64,000 nucleotides of DNA from NCBI GenBank assembly GCA_001464715.1, contig LNDT01000016.1:1-64000 (forward strand), in the 5' to 3' direction. The position numbers and the translations under genes were made by a program. This document shows positions 42,059-50,820 of this stretch, piece after piece (positions within the stretch are counted from its first letter, which is position 1; each line of letters starts with the position of its first letter). Below the pieces are notes generated by a model, which saw only the letters and a program-made list of their open reading frames with translations, was not told where the DNA came from and made no database searches. Source of the DNA: Bdellovibrionales bacterium Ga0074137. Its GTDB lineage: Bacteria; Bdellovibrionota; Bdellovibrionia; Bdellovibrionales; JAMPXM01.

Positions 42059-42787
42059 ATGTTTCATTTATTTGCATCCGCGATTTCACTCTTAGTTGTC
42101 ATCGCGTCAACTAACGCGAACGCTCAGTCAAGTTCGCTTCTTCGACCCGAGCCACGCCAAGTTCCGGTGCTGTTCCAAAAAGTGTATGTCCCCAACGGCT
42201 TTGACTCTAACGACCACGTTCAACTGGTCGGTGAAGGTCTTTTCCAACACACGTGCTATCGACACGCGGAAACCACAGTGCGCGTCGATGCCGGTCTTAA
42301 GAAAGTCTTCCTCGGCCCCGTCGCTTATAAGTATCAGGGTCTTTGCCTTCAAATGATTCTTCCGTTCGAGCGAATCATCGACGTCGGCGTATTGACCGAT
42401 GGAACATGGGAGATCGTTCAAGGACCTCAAGAAGAAAAGGTGGGCGAAGTACGTATTGCCATGGCGACCAAACAAGAGGCGGATGATTACCTCTACGCGC
42501 CAGTCTCCACAGCCACCATCGCTGTGACCGGAGGCGCCACAGACGTCGTTCTGACAGGAGAATTCCGAAACAGCTGCATCGCGATGGACCAAGTGAAGCT
42601 AACGATGGAGCCTGACGTTATCGTTCTCCAGCCAATTGCTAAGATGGAAAATCGCGCAGACTGCCAGGATGGAGTTTTCCCGTTCTCAGAGCGTGTTTCG
42701 CTTCCGAAGATCACGCCGGGACGCTATCTTCTGCATGTTCGCTCGATGGGCGGAAATGCGCTGAACTCTTTGGTCGACGTAAAATAA
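42059..42787 (+). CDS. Hypothetical exported protein
   Basis: 242 residues from the ATG at 42059, which follows AGGGGG. A signal peptide (residues 1-21, ending N-A-N-A) is followed by a beta-rich region with several cysteines (H-T-C-Y-R, G-L-C-L-Q, N-S-C-I-A, A-D-C-Q-D), which could form two disulfides. Two similar halves (both contain a G-E-x-F/L...C stretch) suggest an internal repeat. No family is recognised. Confidence 0.65.
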   Translation: MFHLFASAISLLVVIASTNANAQSSSLLRPEPRQVPVLFQKVYVPNGFDSNDHVQLVGEGLFQHTCYRHAETTVRVDAGLKKVFLGPVAYKYQGLCLQMILPFERIIDVGVLTDGTWEIVQGPQEEKVGEVRIAMATKQEADDYLYAPVSTATIAVTGGATDVVLTGEFRNSCIAMDQVKLTMEPDVIVLQPIAKMENRADCQDGVFPFSERVSLPKITPGRYLLHVRSMGGNALNSLVDVK

Positions 42788-42799
42788 ATGAAATTCTTT

Positions 42800-42819
42800 G
42801 GGGCCATCCGCTCGGCCCC
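42800..42819. terminator. Stem-loop between convergent genes
   Basis: Perfect 6-bp arms GGGGCC (42800-42805) and GGCCCC (42814-42819) with an 8-nt loop, in the 38-bp gap between two convergent genes. It may act in both directions; no strong T-run follows. Confidence 0.5.
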
Positions 42820-42825
42820 GATAGC

Positions 42826-44112
42826 TCAAATTTCCCAGTCTGGCAAATAGGCAAGGAAGACATTCTTGGTTTCGACAAATTCCGCCAGCTGCTCTCGTGG
42901 AACTGGCGCGGCTGCAGGGAATTTCATTCCCAGTGGATCGACGTAACGTCCGTTCACGTAGAATTCAAAATGCAGATGAGGTCCCGAAGACATTCCCGTC
43001 GATCCGACGTAGCCAATCGTTTGACCCTGCTGCACTCTTGAACCACGGCGCACGTTTTTAGCAAAACGACTGAGGTGTTTGTAGGAAGTGGCATAAGTGG
43101 AGTTGTGACGAATTTTTATGAAATTTCCAGCGCCGCCATTTCGTCCAACCGCTTCGACCTGACCGTCGCCAACAACTCGAATTGGCGTCCCCGTGGGCGC
43201 TGCATAGTCGACGCCGTTGTGGGGGCGTACTGTTTTAAGAATTGGATGAAGTCTACGTTTTTGAAATCGCGAAGAAATTCGCCCGTACTGAATTGGACTT
43301 TTTAGAAAGACTCGTTTGAGACTTGTGCCGTCGGGCCCGAAGTAACCAAGATCTTCTTCACCGCGCCGAAACAAAACCGCCGTGTGAGTCTCGCCGGCGT
43401 TTGTGTACTCCGCCGACAAAATCGAACCTGAACCAAGCTTTTCGCCTTGAACCGATTCTTCCTCCACCGAGAGCCGCCACTGATCACCAACACGAACTTC
43501 TCGGGCGAAGTCGACTTGCCAAGCGAAAATCTCGGCCAGTTCTGCAATCAGAGCTGGATTCATCTCGGCCTCGACCGCTGATTCCCAAAGTGACGACTTC
43601 ACATTGCCCTTGAAGGTGAGAACTTTTGTGTCGACCTTCTTTTGGACGGCTTCCGCAAGCCAAGCACCGTCTGTTTTTCGTTCAATCGCCAAAACATCGC
43701 GAGGTGAGAGACGGATCCTAAGACTTGTGAAAACTTCGCTATTGGTCCCAGAAAATCCGACTTGAAAACGCGTTCCCGCCGTCAGGCGCCCAAGATTTCG
43801 AATGGGCTTTGCAGCCGCCACGAGATCATGGATGTCACGCGGGCTGATGTCGAGTTTACGAAGCTCGGTCACCAAACTTGAACGCGGCGAAATCGTGTAA
43901 GGATAACGCTGCTCTGCCGACAAGATTGTCTCAGCGAATGCAGCGTCGGTTGTTGTTTCAACGGCGACGACGTCTTTCTGATTTAAAACAAGCTCACCCG
44001 TCTCCGGGCCGCCAAAAGGACCTGTCATGAAAACATACGTCGCTACGGCCGAAGAAGCCATGAGCCCAAAAATTCCTGCCGCCAACCAACGCTTCGATTT
44101 TATTTCTATCAT
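42826..44112 (-). CDS. LytM/M23 family peptidoglycan endopeptidase
   Basis: 428 residues anchored or exported through an N-terminal helix (residues 8-30). A LysM-like/OapA-type N-terminal region precedes an M23 domain with zinc ligands in H-N-G-V-D-Y near residue 290 and H-L-H-F-E near 380, plus I-G-Y-V-G-S-T-G. This is the layout of MepM-like D,D-endopeptidases that open the murein for growth. The catalytic residues are intact, so it should be an active enzyme. Confidence 0.9.
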   Translation of the reverse strand: MIEIKSKRWLAAGIFGLMASSAVATYVFMTGPFGGPETGELVLNQKDVVAVETTTDAAFAETILSAEQRYPYTISPRSSLVTELRKLDISPRDIHDLVAAAKPIRNLGRLTAGTRFQVGFSGTNSEVFTSLRIRLSPRDVLAIERKTDGAWLAEAVQKKVDTKVLTFKGNVKSSLWESAVEAEMNPALIAELAEIFAWQVDFAREVRVGDQWRLSVEEESVQGEKLGSGSILSAEYTNAGETHTAVLFRRGEEDLGYFGPDGTSLKRVFLKSPIQYGRISSRFQKRRLHPILKTVRPHNGVDYAAPTGTPIRVVGDGQVEAVGRNGGAGNFIKIRHNSTYATSYKHLSRFAKNVRRGSRVQQGQTIGYVGSTGMSSGPHLHFEFYVNGRYVDPLGMKFPAAAPVPREQLAEFVETKNVFLAYLPDWEI

Positions 44113-44223
44113 CTGGAAAACAGTAGCGACAAAACTTAGTGAGGTCTACCCGCGCAGTGCCTCGCAGAATACTATCATCATACCTGGACTTTCGTCGAAT
44201 CATCAGCTTAACCAACATGATAA

Positions 44224-44478
44224 GTGACACATTCATCAACGAACAAAAAAGATCCGCTCGAAGGCGTTACGCTGGAAAAAATAGTCACTACCCTGGTGGA
44301 AAACTATGGCTGGGAGCGTCTTGGCCGAAAAATTAATATCGGCTGTTTCAATGAGAACCCGAGCATCAAATCGAGTCTGACATTTCTTCGGAAGACCCCC
44401 TGGGCTCGAACGAAAGTCGAACAGCTTTATGTATGGCGCACTCAAACCGGTTGGGACCCACGCGACAACGACAAATAA
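44224..44478 (+). CDS. VF530 family protein (DUF2132)
   Basis: 84 residues, start GTG at 44224. The sequence D-P-L-E-G-V-T-L-E-K-I-V, Y-G-W-E-R-L-G and S-S-L-T-F-L-R-K-T-P-W-A-R-T-K-V-E-Q-L-Y matches VF530 along its length. The fold resembles DNA-binding domains, but the function is unknown. The ribosome site is weak. Confidence 0.85.
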   Translation: MTHSSTNKKDPLEGVTLEKIVTTLVENYGWERLGRKINIGCFNENPSIKSSLTFLRKTPWARTKVEQLYVWRTQTGWDPRDNDK

Positions 44479-44559
44479 GAGTTGCAGACCTGATGAGAAC
44501 AGGGTCGATTTAGGGTTGTGTTTAAAATCTCATTCCTAATTTCGACGGAGGCTTTCAGT

Positions 44560-45096
44560 ATGTGGGCTCGCACTCTTGCACTTTCAACAGGTCTAATTCT
44601 CGCAACGATCCTCTCTCCGAAAACGGCCGAAGCTCTTCAAACTGTTCCGTTTGTCGACCCTTTGAAATACGGCGGCACGTGGTACACGATTTCTAGAAAC
44701 GTACTTCCCTTTGAAAATGGATGCGTTTGTGCCCAGCAAAAACTTTCCTTGCGCACAGATGGTAATCTCGACGTTTACAATTCCTGCAACGACAAAACCG
44801 TCAACGGGGCCATTCGAGAAATTCGCGGGATAGCCTTCAACGATGACCTCGTGACGAATGCCCGCTTCACGGTCGACTTCTTTCTTCCTGTCAAAGGTCA
44901 GTACTGGATCATCGGATTAGCGGATGACTACCAGTACGCGGTGGTCTCTGACCCAGCTCTTCGCTCGCTCTATATTTTGTCAAAGACACCGACTCTCGAT
45001 AAAGCTCTGTATGACGAAGCTGTCGCGAAAGCAGCGAAACAAATCGACACTTCAAATCTTGAGACGATGAACCAAGTCGGATGCAATTACCCATGA
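44560..45096 (+). CDS. Exported lipocalin-family protein
   Basis: 178 residues from the ATG at 44560, preceded by GGAGG. A signal peptide (residues 1-26, ending A-E-A) leads to a lipocalin: G-G-T-W-Y-T-I-S-R is the first conserved strand, followed by G-Q-Y-W-I-I-G-L and Y-A-V-V-S-D-P. No lipobox is present, so it is periplasmic rather than Blc-like. It probably binds small hydrophobic molecules. Its TGA overlaps the start of the hydrolase gene, indicating co-expression. Confidence 0.82.
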   Translation: MWARTLALSTGLILATILSPKTAEALQTVPFVDPLKYGGTWYTISRNVLPFENGCVCAQQKLSLRTDGNLDVYNSCNDKTVNGAIREIRGIAFNDDLVTNARFTVDFFLPVKGQYWIIGLADDYQYAVVSDPALRSLYILSKTPTLDKALYDEAVAKAAKQIDTSNLETMNQVGCNYP

Positions 45097-46034
45097 TCAA
45101 AAACCAAAAAATGAAAAGTCGCGCGATTTCTTTAGCCTTCGTTTTTGGAATGATGCTTGTGCCGAAGATGGCGTTTGCCACTCTTCCCAAGGCGCCGACG
45201 GATCCATCGCATCCAGGGAGTCTCGTCTACAGCTACGGCGTCAAAGAAACTTCGACAACGTGCCTTGGGCGCGCGACGAAAGTTTTTCTTCCTGAATCGG
45301 CGACGCCAGGCGACCGTTACCCAATGGTCGCGTTTGGTCACGGCCAAGCACTTGATGTCGAGAACTACCGAGCGACACTTGAGCACCTTGCAAAAAAGGG
45401 AGTCGCAGCAAGCTTCATCCCTTTTGACACTGGATTTTTTGATCGCGACTGGAACCGCATGGGTTCGGATTTTGCCAAGATCGCGTCCTGTGTCGCGGCT
45501 CAATTTTCTGCGACTATTGATGAAACGAAAATCATCTACAGCGGCCATTCGAAGGGAGCTTATGTCGCTCAGGTTGCGATGGGTCTTGCGCCCAGTCTCG
45601 TTGCGGGCTCAGCACCTAAAGCGGCTGTCTTGTTCGCACCTGCTGGCTCCGATCGGCGCGCGCTTGTGACAACGGATCCCAACACGACTCTCACAGTTGT
45701 GTTTTCGGATAAAGATACCGTGGTCGATCAGCGTCTATCGGAAGAAATATTTCAACTTTCGGCCAGCACGAATAAGCAGTTCATTTTACTGAAAAGCTAC
45801 AACTCGACCTCGCCCCGCCTTTCCGCCGATCATTTTTGGCCAGTGACGAAGTCATCATTCGCAGGCGGTGGGCCTGTTTCAGCGTTCCATTACCACTCGT
45901 CGTGGAAGTGGCTTGTCGGGGCCGCCAGCGATCTCAGCAACGCAAGCCCGCTATCCGATCCTTACGTCTACGGCCCCATGACCACGGACAAAGGCATCGC
46001 TGGCGAATTTGACGATGTGAAACGAACTTGGTGA
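45093..46034 (+). CDS. Exported alpha/beta hydrolase
   Basis: 313 residues from the ATG at 45093 (ATGA overlap with the lipocalin); an internal Met at 45111 is a possible alternative. Signal peptide ends K-M-A-F-A. The nucleophile elbow is G-H-S-K-G near residue 152, the acid probably D in V-F-S-D-K-D-T and the histidine in S-A-D-H-F. The form resembles chlorophyllase or dienelactone-hydrolase relatives. Substrate unknown; pairing with a lipocalin hints at lipid or ester turnover in the periplasm. Confidence 0.78.
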   Translation: MIKNQKMKSRAISLAFVFGMMLVPKMAFATLPKAPTDPSHPGSLVYSYGVKETSTTCLGRATKVFLPESATPGDRYPMVAFGHGQALDVENYRATLEHLAKKGVAASFIPFDTGFFDRDWNRMGSDFAKIASCVAAQFSATIDETKIIYSGHSKGAYVAQVAMGLAPSLVAGSAPKAAVLFAPAGSDRRALVTTDPNTTLTVVFSDKDTVVDQRLSEEIFQLSASTNKQFILLKSYNSTSPRLSADHFWPVTKSSFAGGGPVSAFHYHSSWKWLVGAASDLSNASPLSDPYVYGPMTTDKGIAGEFDDVKRTW

Positions 46035-46054
46035 GCCGAATCTGGTAAGCCGCG

Positions 46055-46804
46055 CTAGTACTCTTCGAACACGCGCCCCGGCGGCAGTTGGCCGTCGGTT
46101 TTTATAAGACGAAGTCGCGGGATATTGATGTCTTCCCGCATTTTTGTGATGACCAGAACGCCACTCTTCAGGTGTTCGACTTTTAAGGATGAAACTTCCG
46201 ACAGCCAGCTTGCTACATCCATTCGATCGCCGTTTTTTTTAACGATAACTGTGCGAAAAAAGTTAGCGAAAATAAAGTGCTGGCGACCGACCTCTAAGGG
46301 CTTCAAGGCTCGCTCAAAATAAAGATCGACGTGCTTCGTGTAACTAAAAATTCCATAGAGATCCGAACCCAGCTGGTACTGCGGTAGCGGCGGCAACTCT
46401 TCAAAATAGACGCCCTTCTGGATTTTTAATTTCGGACCACGGTATTTCGGAAACCAGCGACGATACTTATAGGTAATTCCAAGCACATCCGCTTTCGACT
46501 CCGCACCCGAAGCCAGATAGTCTTCTGGTGCGATTCCCTTTCCTGTTCCGAAATCGATCCACAAATGCCGCGCATCCAACTCGGCCAAAGCGATTGTGAA
46601 GCGATTTGTAAGTATCTGCTGATATTCCGAAAGACCGCGGGTCGTGACGAACCAGTTTGTCTGGACGATTCGGCTTTTTTCAAAACTGAAAGGGGTAAAC
46701 AGCGACTCACACTGGACGGCCTCGGCCCTACCAGAACTGGCCACGGCCAGAAGAACAAAGAGAACCAAAAGGAATTGCACGGATCTGAACTTTCCCACGA
46801 CCAA
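46055..46804 (-). CDS. Exported protein with methyltransferase-like fold
   Basis: 249 residues with a signal peptide (residues 9-26, ending G-R-A-E-A). The motif L-W-I-D-F-G-T-G-K-G near residue 84 is a class I S-adenosylmethionine-binding loop, and G-I-F-S-Y-T-K-H near 148 resembles motif IV. An S-adenosylmethionine fold behind a signal peptide is odd, since the cofactor is cytoplasmic, so it may be a non-enzymatic descendant. It converges with the hydrolase gene. Confidence 0.6.
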   Translation of the reverse strand: MVVGKFRSVQFLLVLFVLLAVASSGRAEAVQCESLFTPFSFEKSRIVQTNWFVTTRGLSEYQQILTNRFTIALAELDARHLWIDFGTGKGIAPEDYLASGAESKADVLGITYKYRRWFPKYRGPKLKIQKGVYFEELPPLPQYQLGSDLYGIFSYTKHVDLYFERALKPLEVGRQHFIFANFFRTVIVKKNGDRMDVASWLSEVSSLKVEHLKSGVLVITKMREDINIPRLRLIKTDGQLPPGRVFEEY

Positions 46805-46895
46805 CGCTTAGCTTGTCGAAGCGCGAATGTTGAATGAATGGCGAGTGACGCAAGATTTACTTGGCGCTCTCAGCGCCGATTGTTAAAATTCTAAG

Positions 46896-47828
46896 ATGCA
46901 TCTCTTACGATTTAGAGGTCTAGCGACCACGACGACGTTGGCCCTTTCGATTCTTATGACCGGCTGTAAAACAGTCGAGCGCGAGCTGGCCCACGACTCT
47001 AGCGCGAACACAGTCCCTTATTCTTATGAGTCGTCTTACAACTGCCCGAGCGCCGAGGACTCTTCGCAGCGATCGGAACGGATTGAAAAATCCAAAGCTT
47101 GGAGCGCACTCTCGGGAATGAAGCTTGGCCCCACCCAGGCGCTACAGTTTAAAAATCCGAGCGATAAAATTCTTCGCCCCTTTGTGTCGGATGGCTGCAG
47201 TATGTCTATCGATGGAATTCCTATGACGAAACACAGCGACGTATGGGCGGGATGCTGTGTAACACACGATGCTTCCTACTGGCTGGGCGGTACCGAACGA
47301 GAAAGAAACGAGGCCGATGAGCGCTTCGGCCGTTGTATCGCTGACCGTGGATATGAAAAGATAGGAATTCTCTACAAAACTTTCGTTCAAAAATTTGGAG
47401 GGCCCGAGGGAAACATGATTTTTCGGTGGGGTTATGGATGGAACTTTCGACGTCCCTACGGAAATCTAGCGCCCGAAGAAATGGCTCAGGCATTGACGCT
47501 CACATCCTCTTTTGAAAATCAGAGTGATATCGAAGTGGCGAAAGCGAAGCTCAGCAGCGAAACTCGCCGCCTTGTTCGTGCGTGCGATACCTATGACCTC
47601 GCAATGAAGGGTTTCAGTCGCGATGATCAACTCATCTACCGCCATCTCAATTTAAAGCTAAAGAAGGACAGTCGAGCGGATTGGGTAAAGCTCGAATACT
47701 TCAATCGCTCGAAAAGTATTTATCTAGTGAAGCTGGACGACTGCGATGCCCCTTTTGAAGTGACGATCAGCAAAAACAATCCAAAGACGCTGCAAGTCCG
47801 TGGACGTTGCTCAGATCTTCTCGACTGA
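46896..47828 (+). CDS. Lipoprotein with phospholipase A2-like motif
   Basis: 310 residues. Lipobox L-M-T-G-C-K near residue 24. The middle carries D-G-C-S, then A-G-C-C-V-T-H-D-A-S-Y-W near residue 120, the Cys-Cys-x-x-His-Asp helix of phospholipase A2, followed by a run of acidic helix and G-R-C-I. Disulfides and the H-D pair would be active-site parts. The C-terminal 110 residues are of unknown type. It could be an outer-membrane-facing lipase; substrate and activity are inferred. Confidence 0.6.
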   Translation: MHLLRFRGLATTTTLALSILMTGCKTVERELAHDSSANTVPYSYESSYNCPSAEDSSQRSERIEKSKAWSALSGMKLGPTQALQFKNPSDKILRPFVSDGCSMSIDGIPMTKHSDVWAGCCVTHDASYWLGGTERERNEADERFGRCIADRGYEKIGILYKTFVQKFGGPEGNMIFRWGYGWNFRRPYGNLAPEEMAQALTLTSSFENQSDIEVAKAKLSSETRRLVRACDTYDLAMKGFSRDDQLIYRHLNLKLKKDSRADWVKLEYFNRSKSIYLVKLDDCDAPFEVTISKNNPKTLQVRGRCSDLLD

Positions 47829-47852
47829 TGAGGCCAGCTGCGGATTGGCCAG

Positions 47853-48185
47853 CTATTGATTCGTCAGACAGCTTGCAAACCAAACTGTGTCGAGATCGTA
47901 GGGTTTACATTCTTTGCGCCCGGTCGTATTCACCATGGCTTGAAAGGCTTGATAAAGTTCGTTCGTGAACTGCGTTGGGTCGGCCAGCTGATCGACCGTC
48001 TTCACAGTGTGAGATAAAACGCGCTCACCATCACAGGCGACAGTCAGGTTTGGAGCGCTCGCATCCTTTTTAACGTAAACCATTATGCAGTTCTCGGTCG
48101 CTTCAAGGTTTTCAATGGCATTTACATTTGAGCCAGAAAAAAACACGCCACTCACTACACCGAAACCTAAAATCAAAAGCTTCAT
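47853..48185 (-). CDS. Small exported protein
   Basis: 110 residues with a signal peptide (residues 1-23, ending N-V-N-A). Four cysteines remain in the mature part (E-N-C-I, V-A-C-D, K-E-C-K, A-S-C-L), enough for two disulfides. No family is recognised. The ATG follows GGGGG by about 7 nt. Confidence 0.6.
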   Translation of the reverse strand: MKLLILGFGVVSGVFFSGSNVNAIENLEATENCIMVYVKKDASAPNLTVACDGERVLSHTVKTVDQLADPTQFTNELYQAFQAMVNTTGRKECKPYDLDTVWFASCLTNQ

Positions 48186-48264
48186 AAAGCCCCCTTGGTT
48201 TAATCGCCCGCCAAGAGAAAATCCGAAGCGCCGGTTCAGGGCAACCTAAATTCAAAACGCGCAG

Positions 48265-48684
48265 CTATTCTGCTTTGCGGCAGTAGGTGCCCAGGAGCGG
48301 CAGTGCGTTCTGTTGAATATCACGGCGGATCACATCGACGGTGTCGTCGATGTTGCCCAGCGCATTGTAGCGATCTTCCCAGATGACTTTATTCAACAAG
48401 ATGTCTCGCACTTGGACCTGCATGTAGGGAGCGGCGCTTTTTAGGTAAACCAAATAGTCAGCGCCTAACCGAGCCGCCTTCAAAAGGTTGTCGGTCTCAA
48501 AGACTTTAACCTCATAATTCTGATCCGCTTGAAACATTCTCTCCAAGGCTTGAGTCAGCTCCGCGCGCGGCAATGGCAAAACGTAAGGTCCGCCGACCGC
48601 AATTGAGCACGCCGCTTGTGCGCGTCCCGCAATAATCCCAAGAAATATCGTGAACGCCAACGCAGCAAAAAATGATCTATTCAT
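48265..48684 (-). CDS. Exported hypothetical protein, possible lipoprotein-like
   Basis: 139 residues from the ATG at 48684, which follows AGAGGT; the longer frame to 48783 has no ribosome site. Signal peptide ends A-Q-A-A-C. The mature part has a GNA1162- or TolB-N-like feel: A-E-L-T-Q-A-L-E-R-M-F, V-F-E-T-D-N-L-L-K-A-A-R, A-D-Y-L-V-Y-L-K and V-Q-V-R-D-I-L-L-N-K-V-I-W are the pattern of the curli/penicillin-binding-protein-activator (CsgG/LpoB-type) domains. Assignment is tentative. Confidence 0.5.
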   Translation of the reverse strand: MNRSFFAALAFTIFLGIIAGRAQAACSIAVGGPYVLPLPRAELTQALERMFQADQNYEVKVFETDNLLKAARLGADYLVYLKSAAPYMQVQVRDILLNKVIWEDRYNALGNIDDTVDVIRRDIQQNALPLLGTYCRKAE

Positions 48685-48805
48685 TGTTACCTCTGAAGGT
48701 CTCGCTACAGATTCATCGAGCGTTGTGGCAACATGAATTTGAAATGCGAAAGTATTCACCACTTGGTCTGATGCTTGGCTCACGAAAGAGCATTCACTAC
48801 CAAAT

Positions 48806-48820
48806 TAGTTATACTAACTA
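48806..48820. promoter_or_regulatory. Palindrome TAGTTA-TAC-TAACTA
   Basis: Perfect 6-bp inverted repeat in an AT-rich spacer, 25 nt before the gene at 48846, with T5 right after it. It fits an operator or a weak stem-loop; there is no plus-strand gene ahead to be terminated. Confidence 0.35.
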
Positions 48821-48845
48821 TTTTTAACGAAAAGGCGCTATAGCT

Positions 48846-49916
48846 ATGGATCCAGTCACTCAGGGCGCCCTTGGGGCCGCCGCCGCACTTAGCCTGCAGT
48901 TCAAACCACAAGAAACGAAGTCCAAGGTCGCAGCCGTAGCGGTGGCGGGATGGATCGGCGGAATGGCCGCTGATCTCGATGTCGTAATAAGATCTAGCTC
49001 AGATCCTCTTCTCGCCGTCGAGTTTCACCGACACTTTACCCACTCACTTATTTTTATTCCCGTCGGCGGACTGATTGTTGGCCTTTTTTTAATGGCACTT
49101 CTTTTTGCAAAAAGGCGCTTTTCTGGCTCCAGGGACCCAGCAAAATTTTGGGATTCTACGATTTTCTTGGCCGCAACCGTGGGCTACGCGACCCATGGTC
49201 TTCTTGACGCTTGTACGTCCTACGGGACTCAGCTGCTTTGGCCTTTTTCAAATTTGCGTGTGGCGTGGAACAACGTCGGAATCATCGATCCCATTCCTAC
49301 ATCACTTTGGATCGCGGCCGCCATCGTCGCCTTTCGAATGAACGACACATTGCGAGCCCGCAGATTCATTCATATCTGTTTTGCCCTTGGATTAATTTAT
49401 CTTTTATTTGGAGTCGTGCAAAGGGAGCGAGCCTCGAGCCTTCAGCTCAAACTGCTCACCGATCGCGGGATTCCAATTGAGAAAGCCGAACGACGGGTCG
49501 TAAAGCCCACAGTGCTTCAGGTTTTTTTATGGCGATCGATTTACGAGCATGAAGGGCGCTTCGTCGTCGACGGTCTTTTTCTTGGACTTACAAGTCAACG
49601 CATCTACGAAGGACAATCGATTGAGAAACTCCCGCGTTCGACCGAGGTGGACTCCTCTCGCTTTGAAAGAGATCTGACACGGTTCGACTGGTTTTCAGAT
49701 GGTTGGCTCGCTGCAATGCCTAATGGCGAAAGCGGACTTTCACGAATCGGAGATATGCGTTACGCGTTTTTGCCGCAGGAAATTCGACCGCTCTGGGGGA
49801 TAGAATTTGATCCAAATCAACCAGAGAAAGCCGTCGACTTCAAAAATTTCCGTGAGCTGCGAGAGGGCGATGCCGCCTGCTACTTCAATATGATGATCGG
49901 CTCCGACTGCACTTAG
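48846..49916 (+). CDS. Membrane-bound metal-dependent hydrolase (YdjM family)
   Basis: 356 residues with an N-terminal M-D-P-V-T-Q-G-A-L-G-A-A, the family start, then A-A-D-L-D-V-V near residue 40 and F-H-R-H-F-T-H-S near 60, the conserved His/Asp cluster, and G-Y-A-T-H-G-L-L-D-A-C-T-S-Y-G-T near 117. Four or five membrane helices occupy the first 190 residues; the last 165 are soluble. The family's substrate is unknown, though LexA-linked YdjM in other species suggests membrane or phospholipid chemistry. Confidence 0.82.
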   Translation: MDPVTQGALGAAAALSLQFKPQETKSKVAAVAVAGWIGGMAADLDVVIRSSSDPLLAVEFHRHFTHSLIFIPVGGLIVGLFLMALLFAKRRFSGSRDPAKFWDSTIFLAATVGYATHGLLDACTSYGTQLLWPFSNLRVAWNNVGIIDPIPTSLWIAAAIVAFRMNDTLRARRFIHICFALGLIYLLFGVVQRERASSLQLKLLTDRGIPIEKAERRVVKPTVLQVFLWRSIYEHEGRFVVDGLFLGLTSQRIYEGQSIEKLPRSTEVDSSRFERDLTRFDWFSDGWLAAMPNGESGLSRIGDMRYAFLPQEIRPLWGIEFDPNQPEKAVDFKNFRELREGDAACYFNMMIGSDCT

Positions 49917-49963
49917 GTGCAAATCGAAGCCGACAATTTAAGTTAACAATCTTAGTTTGGGGT

Positions 49964-50620
49964 CTATTTAGAAAGTCGTCGCGACAACTCGACCTCTTTG
50001 ATTAGATCGGCCTGAGCGAGGGCTGCAGAGATCTGACTCTCTGACATTGGAATCACGTGCGGATTCTTTCCCGAGCAAAACCCGACTCGTTTTGCAGCCT
50101 TCACTTTGAATTTCGTGCTGATAATGTTCAGACACGCATTCTCAGTCATGCAGACGTCTCTCGGAGTTCCGACTTGACCACTCAAAGCGCCTTCCGAAAA
50201 TCCAACCTTGATCGAGTGACCAGGGCCCTCAAGAACACAGACAAAGTTGAGTGAGTTCGGACTGCTTGGACCACCAGGCGAGTCATTATTTGCGCCATCG
50301 TCATGTGTGCCGTCGTTACCATTATTTTCGTCCCGATCATTCGGAGAGCCGTGATCACCATCATCGTTATCAACCTGATCAGGGTAGGTCGACGTGGGCG
50401 GCGGAGTTGAAACAGGAACTCCGTCGCCACCATTGATCGGTTCATCAACGTTTGGTACCGGCTCGTCGCCGAGAACAGTCTCGATGTCAGAGTCAGCAGA
50501 TCCCGATTTTGCAACCAGCTGCCCAACACTCGAGAAGTCCGTTGAGTTTGAACAATTTTGAAAGCCGAGGATCAGAACAGCTCCGACCAACAAGGCAATT
50601 AAATGACTCTTAAATTTCAC
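49964..50620 (-). CDS. Lipoprotein with Asp/Asn/Gly-rich linker
   Basis: 218 residues from the GTG at 50620, which follows GGGGGA. The lipobox L-G-F-Q-N-C-S is the style common in Bdellovibrio-group lipoproteins. Residues 60-125 are low-complexity, rich in Asp, Asn, Gly and Pro, resembling a flexible linker or calcium-binding stretch. The C-terminal 90 residues (C-V-L-E-G-P-G-H-S-I-K-V, E-N-A-C-L, R-V-G-F-C) form a small disulfide-bearing domain of unknown kind. Confidence 0.6.
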   Translation of the reverse strand: MKFKSHLIALLVGAVLILGFQNCSNSTDFSSVGQLVAKSGSADSDIETVLGDEPVPNVDEPINGGDGVPVSTPPPTSTYPDQVDNDDGDHGSPNDRDENNGNDGTHDDGANNDSPGGPSSPNSLNFVCVLEGPGHSIKVGFSEGALSGQVGTPRDVCMTENACLNIISTKFKVKAAKRVGFCSGKNPHVIPMSESQISAALAQADLIKEVELSRRLSK

Positions 50621-50820
50621 AAGTTCCCCCTGTATCAAAGTGAGACACAACTCACAGCCTCACCAAACTACTTACACCACTCTACGAAGCAAGATCTAAA
50701 CCCGCTCGCAACGTCGACGTTCGATCTGAGTCTTGACGAACTGTCCATCCAGACTAGCGTGCTCGACCCATGAACAGACTATGACGATTCGTCGACAATT
50801 GGGCTTTCCACAATGACGAC

